Below are positions 26,217 through 33,647 of a DNA stretch of 64,000 nucleotides, in pieces (within the stretch, counting starts at the first letter, position 1; every line of letters begins with the position of its first letter). The notes under the pieces are model-generated. The model saw only the letters and a program-made list of their open reading frames with translations, had not been told where the DNA came from and made no database searches. The stretch is from positions 21,921 to 85,920 of the forward strand of contig JAIERW010000006.1 in the NCBI GenBank assembly GCA_019746485.1, written 5' to 3'. The stretch comes from Candidatus Babeliales bacterium (GTDB lineage: Bacteria; Babelota; Babeliae; Babelales; RVW-14). Position numbers and translations under genes: made by a program.

Positions 26217-26245
26217 AGTATACCTTGGTTTGGTTGGAGGGGCAA
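26217..26245 (-). promoter_or_regulatory. Promoter of the M48 operon
   Basis: On the minus strand: TTGCCC at 26245-26240, a 17-base spacer, TATACT at 26222-26217. The start codon is about 80 bases downstream. Confidence 0.65.
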
Positions 26246-26651
26246 ACGGGTTGGGTTTGTTTAATCTTTGTAATAGTTTTTATTTGGCAACTAGACATCT
26301 TTTCAAACTGTATTAATTTAGTGTTAAAAGGGCCTAGAAATCGTATAAAAGTGCCTGTTTGCCGGTAGGGGTTGTGAGCGGCTGTTTTGAGGCCGATGGG
26401 TGGGGGGTGCCCTGTTTTTGCAAAAAAATTGGGTCAAAAAAGAATGATGGCTCCGGGCTTACCTTCGAGCTTGCCAAGAAGCCAAGGCGGTGTCATTGGG
26501 CAAATTTATGCACCTATTTTTTTCAAAAATTAGTAATACAAAATTTCTTATACTTTTTTTCTGTTGTTTTTTGTCTTTGGAAAATAAATAAAAAAAAGAC
26601 AAGCAAGCATTGTGTTGTTGTATTTACTTTTTGTCAATGCGTGTTATTGTG
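26246..26651. other. Gene-free stretch between divergent operons
   Basis: About 400 bases between the M48 promoter and the RING-cluster promoter. An open frame of 141 codons (26359-26784) exists, but its composition and lack of a ribosome binding site do not support it. No RNA gene fold or repeat was recognised. Confidence 0.5.
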
Positions 26652-26681
26652 TTGTCTCGATTTTGTAGTTTTTGGTATACT
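26652..26681 (+). promoter_or_regulatory. Promoter of the RING-protein cluster
   Basis: TTGTCT at 26652-26657, 18-base spacer, TATACT at 26676-26681, ahead of the ribosome binding site GAGGAG and ATG 26705. Confidence 0.65.
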
Positions 26682-26704
26682 TAAGAAAAATGAGGAGCAA
26701 CATT

Positions 26705-27277
26705 ATGCAATGTTTAGTAAAATTATTTTTTGTTGGTTTTTTAATGTTTGGTTGTGCGAGTGTGCAGGGCGCCATGTCTTCTGATAATGACCTTGGTGAA
26801 ATATTTCGTTTTAGAATGGGTGCCGATTTTGTTATGCGGCCACTTGATCACGATGGTCAAGAAATTGCTTTTTCGCCAGAAGCTTTGGCGGCTTTGCAAG
26901 CGTTAGTTATGCCTGCTATCTTGCAGGCGATGGTGCAAGGAGTGGAGCAAAGTGTTGATGGTTCTGATCAGTTGGTTAATGTTCTTTTTCAAGCTCAACC
27001 AGAAGCTATTCAAACACCGGAAAAAATTTCAGATTTCTCAAGTAACAATGCGCCGCTGCCAGCAACTATTCTTTATACCGAACAATGTCCAATTTGTTTT
27101 GAAGCATTTGGCGATGGAAGTGATATCGCCGTTTTTCTTTGCGGGCACATTTTTTGTGTTGAGTGTGCTAATCACTCGTTAAGTTATCAAGCAAAAAAAT
27201 GTCCGAATTGTCGCGATGAAAAAACAGAAAAGTATCGCAAAATATCTTTCTGGTCTGATAGCCTCAAGAAAAACTAA
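26705..27277 (+). CDS. Exported RING-finger protein 1
   Basis: This is a 190-residue protein from ATG 26705. The N-terminus MQCLVKLFFVGFLMFGC is a signal with a possible lipobox at Cys17. A C-terminal C3HC4 RING is complete: Cys128, Cys131, Cys146, His148, Cys151, Cys154, Cys166, Cys169 (QCPICFEAF, LCGHIFCVEC, CPNC). RING fingers recruit E2 enzymes for ubiquitin transfer, a pathway absent from nearly all bacteria, so a host target is likely. First of three tandem RING genes on the plus strand. Sequence between signal and RING is not recognised. Confidence 0.9.
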   Translation: MQCLVKLFFVGFLMFGCASVQGAMSSDNDLGEIFRFRMGADFVMRPLDHDGQEIAFSPEALAALQALVMPAILQAMVQGVEQSVDGSDQLVNVLFQAQPEAIQTPEKISDFSSNNAPLPATILYTEQCPICFEAFGDGSDIAVFLCGHIFCVECANHSLSYQAKKCPNCRDEKTEKYRKISFWSDSLKKN

Positions 27278-27311
27278 CGGGAATTCGGGGTAGTTCTTGA
27301 GGAGGTAAGCT

Positions 27312-27854
27312 ATGGCACGGCGTTTGCTGATTGTGTTGTCATGTTTTTTTATGATGACAAGCTTTGTGTGTTTGCTTGGTGCGGTTCGCTATGAGCATCA
27401 TGAGCAGCGACAGAGTTCTAGTTGGGTTACAAAAGTAAAAGGTTTTTTTGTTCCCGAAAAATCTGGTAACCGGGTTGTTATGCCTGAAGAACAACAGCCG
27501 CAAGAAGTTAATTACTTTCTAGTTTTTTTGAGCAAGCTTCTTGGTCCTATTTATGACTGGGTAGTTACGGCCTACATGAATCTTCGCGATCCAATTCCAA
27601 CGCCGGACACGATTGGTAATTTTGCTGATGAGGCTGTCGAATCTTCTCTTTTATTGGAAGAGTCTAAGTTTTGCCAGACTGATTGTCCCATTTGTTATGC
27701 TCATTTTGAGGGTGAGGATATTGTTGCAGCCTTTAAATGCGGGCATGTCTTTTGTGTTGAATGTGCCAATACCGCTTTAAGCTATCAACCGCGGTGTTCT
27801 GTTTGTAGAATGGCTATTAACTGTTTCTCACGACTTTTCTGGAAGCCGGAATAA
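27312..27854 (+). CDS. Exported RING-finger protein 2
   Basis: This is a 180-residue protein with GGAGG before the ATG. Signal peptide MARRLLIVLSCFFMMTSFVC is followed by a middle region with a hydrophobic helix (VNYFLVFLSKLLGPIYDWVV) and a C-terminal C3HC4 RING with all eight ligands (Cys125, Cys128, Cys143, His145, Cys148, Cys151, Cys162, Cys165). The core CGHVFCVECAN-ALSYQ is almost identical to that of RING protein 1, so they arose by duplication. A putative secreted E3 ubiquitin ligase. Confidence 0.9.
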   Translation: MARRLLIVLSCFFMMTSFVCLLGAVRYEHHEQRQSSSWVTKVKGFFVPEKSGNRVVMPEEQQPQEVNYFLVFLSKLLGPIYDWVVTAYMNLRDPIPTPDTIGNFADEAVESSLLLEESKFCQTDCPICYAHFEGEDIVAAFKCGHVFCVECANTALSYQPRCSVCRMAINCFSRLFWKPE

Positions 27855-27873
27855 TTTTTACTCTTTTTTTTGC

Positions 27874-27903
27874 TTGTTTGGGAGTATCTGCGCGTGGTAT
27901 GCT
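27874..27903 (+). promoter_or_regulatory. Promoter of RING protein 3
   Basis: TTGTTT at 27874-27879, 18-base spacer, TATGCT at 27898-27903, 63 bases before the start codon. Confidence 0.5.
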
Positions 27904-27965
27904 GCGCACAAGAAATAACGTTGAGCAGTTTTGTGTGAGTAATTTATTGAAGGGAGAGAAGAAGT

Positions 27966-28448
27966 ATGACCAAACGAATGTTACGTTTAGTGGTGGCTTG
28001 TGTGGTAATGATCAGTTATGCACAAGTTCATGGTAGCGCCGGTCAGTTTGGTAGCGGTGAAGACGAAGAGCTTCATGATGTGCAATTGAGTGATCAAGAT
28101 GAGCAGCAAGAAGATGGTCCGGGACTTTGGGGTAGCATTGTTGCTGGTGCGAGTGGTTTGTGGGAGCGTTTTACTACTCCTGCGCCTGAACAACCAGCTC
28201 CAAAGGCTCTTCTTGACCGAGCTGATGAAAATGCACCATTGCCTGAAGCGATACATCTTCAAGACAATTGTTCACGACCAAATTGTCCTCTTTATTTTCA
28301 AAAGGGTGATGTCATTGCTATTTTGGGTTGTGGGCATGTTTTTTGTACGCCGTGTGCAAACGAAATTTTGGCATGGAATTCAGAAAAAAAATGTCCAATT
28401 TGTCAAGCTGGTCCTTTTGAAAAATATTTTCCAAGTCGTGGACTATAA
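27966..28448 (+). CDS. Exported RING-finger protein 3 (one zinc ligand altered)
   Basis: This is a 160-residue protein with GGGAGAGAAG before the ATG. It has a signal peptide (cleavage near VHG-SA), an acidic stretch (30-50), and a C-terminal RING: Cys107, Cys122, His124, Cys127, Cys130, Cys143, Cys146. The second ligand of the first pair is Tyr110 (CPLY instead of CPIC). An extra Cys102 (NCSRPNC) might substitute, otherwise site 1 is damaged. Third member of the cluster, with its own promoter, followed by a terminator. Confidence 0.85.
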   Translation: MTKRMLRLVVACVVMISYAQVHGSAGQFGSGEDEELHDVQLSDQDEQQEDGPGLWGSIVAGASGLWERFTTPAPEQPAPKALLDRADENAPLPEAIHLQDNCSRPNCPLYFQKGDVIAILGCGHVFCTPCANEILAWNSEKKCPICQAGPFEKYFPSRGL

Positions 28449-28471
28449 TTTTTAGAAAATTTTTATATAAA

Positions 28472-28518
28472 AAAGAAAAAGCCCGTCTGCAAAAATCGCA
28501 AGCGGGCTTTTTTCTTTG
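28472..28518. terminator. Bidirectional terminator between RING protein 3 and the WH2 operon
   Basis: AAAGAAAAAGCCCG pairs with CGGGCTTTTTTCTTT around a 17-base loop. A run on one side and T run on the other serve the converging genes. Confidence 0.85.
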
Positions 28519-28530
28519 TTACTCGATTTT

Positions 28531-30342
28531 TTAGGGGTTGGCGGACGAATCACCTGTTTTTCTTAATTTAAAGCCTTTTTTAATTTCGTCTAAAAAGCTT
28601 GTTTGTGGCGCCAGACCAAGCTGTTCTCGGGCGCGGTCATCTAGGTTTTTGGTGATGTTGAGCTGCTCACACAAAAACTTTGCTCGTGTCTGCTCGTCGG
28701 GGCTGAAGCCAAGGTTTTTAAGAGTAAGGCTTTTTTCCAGCATTTTTTTTATTGTTTCTATATCGTGTTGTTTTAAGAAATTAAAAGTATCGCGCTCTTG
28801 TTTATAGGTATCAGCCAAGTATAAAAATTCATTTTTCTGTAATGCTGGCAGTGGTATTTTGGCTGCTCGTGTGGTTACAAAATTGTTGAGTGTTGCAAAG
28901 CTTTGTATTTTTTCTACATCAATGCCAAGTTCGGTAACTTTTTCATCAAAGCTTTTTTTGAAAAAATCATACAAATCTGCAGCAATAGTTTTTCTAAACT
29001 CAGTAGTAAATTTTTGTTGTGCTGCTTGATCGCCGGTTAGCATAAGTTGGGCAATGCCAAGATACGCTATGGTTGGTATAAATTTTTGTGCGGTAGAAAG
29101 TTTTGCTAAAAACTCATTCCATGCCTGATGTGTGGCGGCAACTTGAGTAGCTGTTTCCAAACTTGCCAAGCTTTGTCTAAAACAGCTAACAAAGTTTTCA
29201 ATGCTTAAAGTACTTGAGACTGCCTGCAATTTTTGAACAATTGCTGATGTGCTGTCTTTAACTTCTTGGCCGGCAATAAATAAGTTGAGCAGAGAATTCA
29301 TACGTTGGTATGCTTCTTGATCGGTTAATTTTGCACAACTGCGCAAAATGGGATCTGTTAAATCGTTTTTAAGTGCAGCAAAATCTACTGCACCGTTTAC
29401 TAAATAATCCAGTAGATCTGTTTTCCAAAGTTTTTCTACGCGGTTGGCGCGGATCATTGCCGTTGCCGCGTCCAATTGTTTTATTTTTTCACTGCGTTGC
29501 GCGTCAGGTAAGTCTGGGACATTTTTGAAAGAATCGATTAGTTGTTGGCAGGTGGTAATAACGGCATACGTTGTTTGTAGTTCAAACAGATCATCAAGTG
29601 CTTTGCTCAATTGCGTTATTTTTTCTTGTTCTTGGTTCTTTATTTTTTCAAGAGAGTTGCGAGCTTTTATAATTTCACGCACAATTGCGAGCATATTTTC
29701 TCGCTCGTCTTCGGTTGTTATTTTTGTTCTTTTAAAAAAAGCGGTGTTTGCAACCAGCTTGTCTTGGAGCATTGCTTCGAGTTTTTTGAGTTGGTCGTGT
29801 GACAAGGTGCTAAAAAGTTCATTAATAAAATCAGGACTGTTGAGTGCTTTAACCAGTGGTTCGTTGTCTACGTTCCAATTGATCTTGTCAACGGCTCTGA
29901 GCACTTGTTCTGGCTTTTGCAACCTTTCGAGAGCTGCGTGCACGCGTGATGCAAGTACCGAGTCATTCATAATTTTTTGTTTGCTTTTTTCGATAATGTT
30001 TTGTTGTTGTTGTGCAACGTATTGTGCAAGTGCTTGTGCTACTTCATCTGCCGTTACCTGGTGCGTTGGCAAAAGCGGAGAGGTTGGGACTGCCAATGTT
30101 TGCTCGGGCGTTTGTGTTTTGCGTAGCTTGGGCCCGCGTTTAATTTGCTCAAGCATATCGTCATGTGTTGATTTTGGTTTTTCTTGTGGCTGTTCAACGG
30201 GCCGCAATTTTGGCCGTTCTTTAATTTGATCTAAAAGTGTTGGCGCTGGTGGCGCGGGAGGTGGTGGCGGCACATCTGACAACATACTTAATGTTTGTGC
30301 TGTTATAATGAGTAAGAGGTAGAGTGCGTTACGTACGTTCAT
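28531..30342 (-). CDS. Exported proline-rich WH2-motif protein (three WH2 motifs), putative host actin binder
   Basis: This is a 603-residue protein. A signal peptide (to about residue 20) is followed by a proline run (VPPPPPAPPAP, 24-34) and then two WH2-like motifs: LLDQIKERPKLRPVEQ at 36-51 and MLEQIKRGPKLRKTQ at 63-77. The first matches the eukaryotic WASP-family WH2 (LLDQIxxGxxLKKVEQ) very closely. A third, FLDEIKKGFKLRKTG, is at the extreme C-terminus (583-597). The 480 residues between are helical with no recognised domain, but the last 200 are paralogous to the gene at 30376-32034. Poly-Pro plus WH2 is the layout of verprolin/WASP proteins and of bacterial actin nucleators. A secreted actin-modulating effector is inferred. 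Downstream partner of the 30376 gene, probably one operon. Confidence 0.85.
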   Translation of the reverse strand: MNVRNALYLLLIITAQTLSMLSDVPPPPPAPPAPTLLDQIKERPKLRPVEQPQEKPKSTHDDMLEQIKRGPKLRKTQTPEQTLAVPTSPLLPTHQVTADEVAQALAQYVAQQQQNIIEKSKQKIMNDSVLASRVHAALERLQKPEQVLRAVDKINWNVDNEPLVKALNSPDFINELFSTLSHDQLKKLEAMLQDKLVANTAFFKRTKITTEDERENMLAIVREIIKARNSLEKIKNQEQEKITQLSKALDDLFELQTTYAVITTCQQLIDSFKNVPDLPDAQRSEKIKQLDAATAMIRANRVEKLWKTDLLDYLVNGAVDFAALKNDLTDPILRSCAKLTDQEAYQRMNSLLNLFIAGQEVKDSTSAIVQKLQAVSSTLSIENFVSCFRQSLASLETATQVAATHQAWNEFLAKLSTAQKFIPTIAYLGIAQLMLTGDQAAQQKFTTEFRKTIAADLYDFFKKSFDEKVTELGIDVEKIQSFATLNNFVTTRAAKIPLPALQKNEFLYLADTYKQERDTFNFLKQHDIETIKKMLEKSLTLKNLGFSPDEQTRAKFLCEQLNITKNLDDRAREQLGLAPQTSFLDEIKKGFKLRKTGDSSANP

Positions 30343-30375
30343 AGGACTCCTTTTTTATTATTCGTTTTCTTTTTT

Positions 30376-32034
30376 TTAATCCCAATCGTCGTCATTGCCA
30401 TCATCAGAATCGCTTTCTGATTCTTGTATTGATGGTGGTTTTTGTTTTAATTCTTCTTCTTCTTCTTCTTCTTCTGCATCCCAATCTTTTTCATTGTCTT
30501 CTTCTTTTTCGTGATGGCCATGAAGACGTCTTAATTCTTGTCGTTGTTTTTCTGAATGGTCTATTTCTTTTTTTGTTGGTTGAACTTTTTTTAGTTTGCT
30601 TTGCGATTCGCTTGTGATGTCGCGCAAGAATGTTGTTGCTTTTGGCATATCAATCATTTTTTTACCAAAATCATCTTCAAGATGGTTTTGTAATTGAAGG
30701 CCATCGCAAAACTTTCTCATCAGCTTTTTTTCTTCTTCGTCAAATACTATTTGCTGAGATTTAATTCGAGTATTGAGGGTTTTAGCGATGCGTTCATTTA
30801 TCAAGAACCTGTTGTCTTCAATTGTTTCGCTTTTGATTTTTCTTTTTGTGCCGCTTGTTACCGTTGTTTGATTTTTTGTTGGATCAATGAGTAAAAGATT
30901 AAACAATCGATTATGTTCTTGCCAGATATTTGCAAGGTAAAGAATGTGTTCTTTTGTAAACAATCTACGATCATTTTGTTTTTCAGCTATGAACGTGGTC
31001 AGCTTTGAAAGTTCTTGTGCTGTTGGTCTGTCTACATTGAGTTCTTGAGCTTTGGCATTGAATCTTTCTTGGAAAAGAGGGTAGATCTGCTCAATGCCGT
31101 TTGTGTCTTCAAATTCTTGATTAAAAGCGTCTATTAATGCTTGATCTTGGTCGAGTATAAAAAGATCTAGCCCAAGATAGACCATGGCCGTCATAAATTT
31201 ATCTGCTGGATCAGTGAGAATTGGGTCAAATTTTTTTGCAAAATTTTGAGCGCTTAAAAAACTGTCCAAAAACTTGGTCCACGCTTGTTCTGTGATGGCA
31301 ATTTTTGTACTAATGTCAGGAATTTTTTCTAGCTTAGTGGTGAAAAGACCTACAAATTGTTTTAGATCATTTTTTTTAGTGATGCTATTTAATGAATCCA
31401 TGAGGAGCCCGGTAATTTCTTGTTCAATATCTTCTGGTGCTGCTGATGGTAAAACTGGTGCTGACTGGGTGGCGCGGAGTTCTGTGCCTTTTCTAATGGC
31501 AGCAAGATGCTGTGTTGTTTTTGGAGTAGTGCGCTCTGCCGGTCCGCCTGTGGTGCGCAAAGACCCTCCTGTCTTAATTGCTGCCAAAAGGTCTGATGTC
31601 CTTAATGTGCTCTTGCCTGTTGAGCTGCTTGCAAATTGCGGTCGTGAAATGAGTGGTGGTGGTGTTCCGGTACTTGGTGGTGTTGATGGTGGTGGCGATG
31701 ATTCTGGGATAGGTTCAACTTTTCGTTCTGCCAGAATTTTTTGTAGTTCTGTCATGAGATCTGCTTTTGGTTGTGTTGTAGTGGAAGAGCTGGGTGCTTT
31801 TTTTTGTATGGTAAATTTTGGCGAGGAAGTAGTTAAGCTTGGTGGTGGTGGCAGCAGATGGAGAGGTGGTGCTGGGGGGATGAATGGAGAGTTTAGGTTA
31901 TTGAGCGCTTGACCCAACTGGGCCAATTTGCTTTTCAAAGCTTGCAGCCCGATTGCAAGATCATCAAGTTCAGTTGCTTGGAGTGTGAAAGTTAACAATA
32001 ACAAAAATGCGCACAAAATAGAGCGTCGGTTCAT
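30376..32034 (-). CDS. Exported WASP-like WH2 protein with C-terminal WH2-basic-acidic module
   Basis: This is a 552-residue protein. Signal peptide to about residue 20; the helical module ELDDLAIGLQALKSKLAQLG (22-41); proline-rich PPAPPLHLLPPPPS (53-66) and more Pro around 110-130; WH2-like LLAAIKTGGSLRTTG (149-163) and HLAAIRKGTELRATQ (176-190). A helical middle (200-460) is paralogous to the neighbour at 28531. At the C-terminus come a third WH2 variant FLRDITSESQSKLKKVQ (469-485), a basic segment (QRQELRRLHGHH), and an acidic tail (about 512-552) ending in DDGNDDDWD. WH2, central and acidic segments with a terminal Trp are the order of the Arp2/3-activating VCA region of WASP. An Arp2/3-activating host effector is inferred, not shown. 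Confidence 0.87.
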   Translation of the reverse strand: MNRRSILCAFLLLLTFTLQATELDDLAIGLQALKSKLAQLGQALNNLNSPFIPPAPPLHLLPPPPSLTTSSPKFTIQKKAPSSSTTTQPKADLMTELQKILAERKVEPIPESSPPPSTPPSTGTPPPLISRPQFASSSTGKSTLRTSDLLAAIKTGGSLRTTGGPAERTTPKTTQHLAAIRKGTELRATQSAPVLPSAAPEDIEQEITGLLMDSLNSITKKNDLKQFVGLFTTKLEKIPDISTKIAITEQAWTKFLDSFLSAQNFAKKFDPILTDPADKFMTAMVYLGLDLFILDQDQALIDAFNQEFEDTNGIEQIYPLFQERFNAKAQELNVDRPTAQELSKLTTFIAEKQNDRRLFTKEHILYLANIWQEHNRLFNLLLIDPTKNQTTVTSGTKRKIKSETIEDNRFLINERIAKTLNTRIKSQQIVFDEEEKKLMRKFCDGLQLQNHLEDDFGKKMIDMPKATTFLRDITSESQSKLKKVQPTKKEIDHSEKQRQELRRLHGHHEKEEDNEKDWDAEEEEEEEELKQKPPSIQESESDSDDGNDDDWD

Positions 32035-32122
32035 AGCTCAAACTCCTGCTTTGGGTTTAAAAAAAAGCTATGACCAGCGTTACGCTTTGCGTGCGTTTTT
32101 GTAAAGAATTTTTAAGAACTAG

Positions 32123-33625
32123 TTAAGCGGCTGCCGCTGTCAATGATTTTTGATGCAATGAATAGCTGATTTTTTCTTCAGCAATTTTTTCTTGTACGGC
32201 ACGCGTAATAATGTCTGGCGTTAGCACTTTGTCTGATGTGCGGGCAACGTGGTACTGAATATCTACAAAAATTTGTTTAATGTCGCGGCCTGCAAAGCCT
32301 TCAAGTTGCTGTGCAATTGTTTGTAAAAATTCTTCGGTGATTAAACTTGAAACGGTAGCGGTTTTTGTTTGTGTAGCAAATTTGTTTAAATAGATTTTTA
32401 CCATTTCTGTGCGTTCGGCAAGGCCTGGCAATGGGATATTAATCTTTTTGTGCATGCGTTTGTACACTGCTGTGTCCAAATTGTCTGGATTGTTGGTTGC
32501 CAAAATAAACATACATTTTTCAGCCAGGCCACCCGTGCGTGCCAAAAAGGTGCTAACTACTTTTGTGCCGTGCTGGTCTTGTGGGCCGCGTTTGTGCAAC
32601 AAAGCATCCGCTTCGTCAACAAAAATAATAAGCCCGTTTGGTGCCTGATCGGCCCAGTCAAAGAGTTTATTGAGTTCAACAATATCTTGTCCCTGGTCAA
32701 ATTGCGCAAAGTTACCGCCGGGAATAAAGAGATAGTCCATGTTGGCGTACTGTGCGAGTTTTTCGGCAAACAATGTTTTACCGGTGCCTGGTGGGCCGTA
32801 GAGCAAAAGATTACGGAAGGGCAACTTACTTTCTGGAATTTTTTTTGTATCTTGGGCAAATTCATGTAGTTGTGTTTTAAGATCGTCGCTCAAAACAACA
32901 TCGTCAAAGATTTGTTCTTTGGTTTCTGTTAATCCAAAAAATGCTTTGAAACGGTCGAGTAGTGTGACATGAAAGCTGTTGGTAGCAAGTGTGGGGCGGC
33001 CAAGTTTTGCTTGTGCGTAGTTGTAGGTCAGCTTGCCGCCGTAATAAACAACGCTCAAGAGTACGCAGGTGCCAACCGTAAATACGCCAGCGCGTGTGAG
33101 CGTTTCGGGTTGCGTTGCAAATTCAGAAATAAAGCGTAAGCGCTCGAGTGAGCCTTCGTTTTCAACCGCTTTGTTGGCTGCAGTGATGGCAATTTGTGTT
33201 TTGCGATCGTGCTCTTTTTGGTAGACGTCCATGGCTGTTTGCCAGCCGGTGGTAATAATTTTTTCAACATTGTCGCCGGTTTTTTCGCTGCGGCGGTCCA
33301 AGTTTTTAAGTTCCTTGCGACACGACTTTATTTGGTCGTCAACGCTTTTGCTTGCTTGTTCATAAGCAGCGCTGCCCAGTTGGCCACGGTCGCGCTTAAC
33401 GCCAATTTCTTGGCGCTGTGTTTCTAGTGCATTAATTTTTCTTTCAAGTTCTGAGCGCTTAAAGCGTGTTGCTTCGGCAATTACCTGGGCCGATTTGGTA
33501 ACTGCTGTTGCAACGTCGTTGGCGTTGAGTGTAAAGCCGCCAATATTAATGCCCAGCTGCGGGCTGGCTGCCCATGCGCTGTTGGTGAGTAAAAGTAGTA
33601 AGTACAAGAAATTATTTTTGTTCAT
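32123..33625 (-). CDS. ATAD3-like AAA+ ATPase with signal peptide and membrane helix
   Basis: This is a 500-residue protein from ATG 33625 with GGAAAA upstream. Signal peptide MNKNNFLYLLLLLTNSAWA; coiled coil about 45-150; transmembrane helix about 180-197 followed by YNYAQAKLGRPTLATNS. The AAA+ module has Walker A GPPGTGKT (277-284), the sequence LFDWADQAPNGLIIFVDEAD (Walker B) and sensor ATNNPDNLD. From memory, the helix-AKLGRPTL segment, the LFDWA-FVDEADAxLxKR block and the overall order resemble eukaryotic ATAD3, a mitochondrial inner-membrane ATPase ([33 protein letters not shown]). FtsH-like AAA proteins are more distant and carry a protease domain absent here. It ends in LTAAAA. Confidence 0.88.
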   Translation of the reverse strand: MNKNNFLYLLLLLTNSAWAASPQLGINIGGFTLNANDVATAVTKSAQVIAEATRFKRSELERKINALETQRQEIGVKRDRGQLGSAAYEQASKSVDDQIKSCRKELKNLDRRSEKTGDNVEKIITTGWQTAMDVYQKEHDRKTQIAITAANKAVENEGSLERLRFISEFATQPETLTRAGVFTVGTCVLLSVVYYGGKLTYNYAQAKLGRPTLATNSFHVTLLDRFKAFFGLTETKEQIFDDVVLSDDLKTQLHEFAQDTKKIPESKLPFRNLLLYGPPGTGKTLFAEKLAQYANMDYLFIPGGNFAQFDQGQDIVELNKLFDWADQAPNGLIIFVDEADALLHKRGPQDQHGTKVVSTFLARTGGLAEKCMFILATNNPDNLDTAVYKRMHKKINIPLPGLAERTEMVKIYLNKFATQTKTATVSSLITEEFLQTIAQQLEGFAGRDIKQIFVDIQYHVARTSDKVLTPDIITRAVQEKIAEEKISYSLHQKSLTAAAA

Positions 33626-33647
33626 AAATTTTTCCATAAGTTATTAA

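Noticed and set aside
26359..26784. 141-codon open frame between the M48 and RING clusters
   Set aside because: No ribosome binding site, Cys/Trp/Phe-rich composition unlike neighbours, and it overlaps the supported start and signal peptide of RING protein 1.
31698..31770. A fourth WH2-like motif (LMTELQKILAERKVEP) in the 552-aa protein
   Set aside because: The Gly and second Leu of the consensus are missing; only the first Leu/Met and the RKV end fit, so it was not counted.
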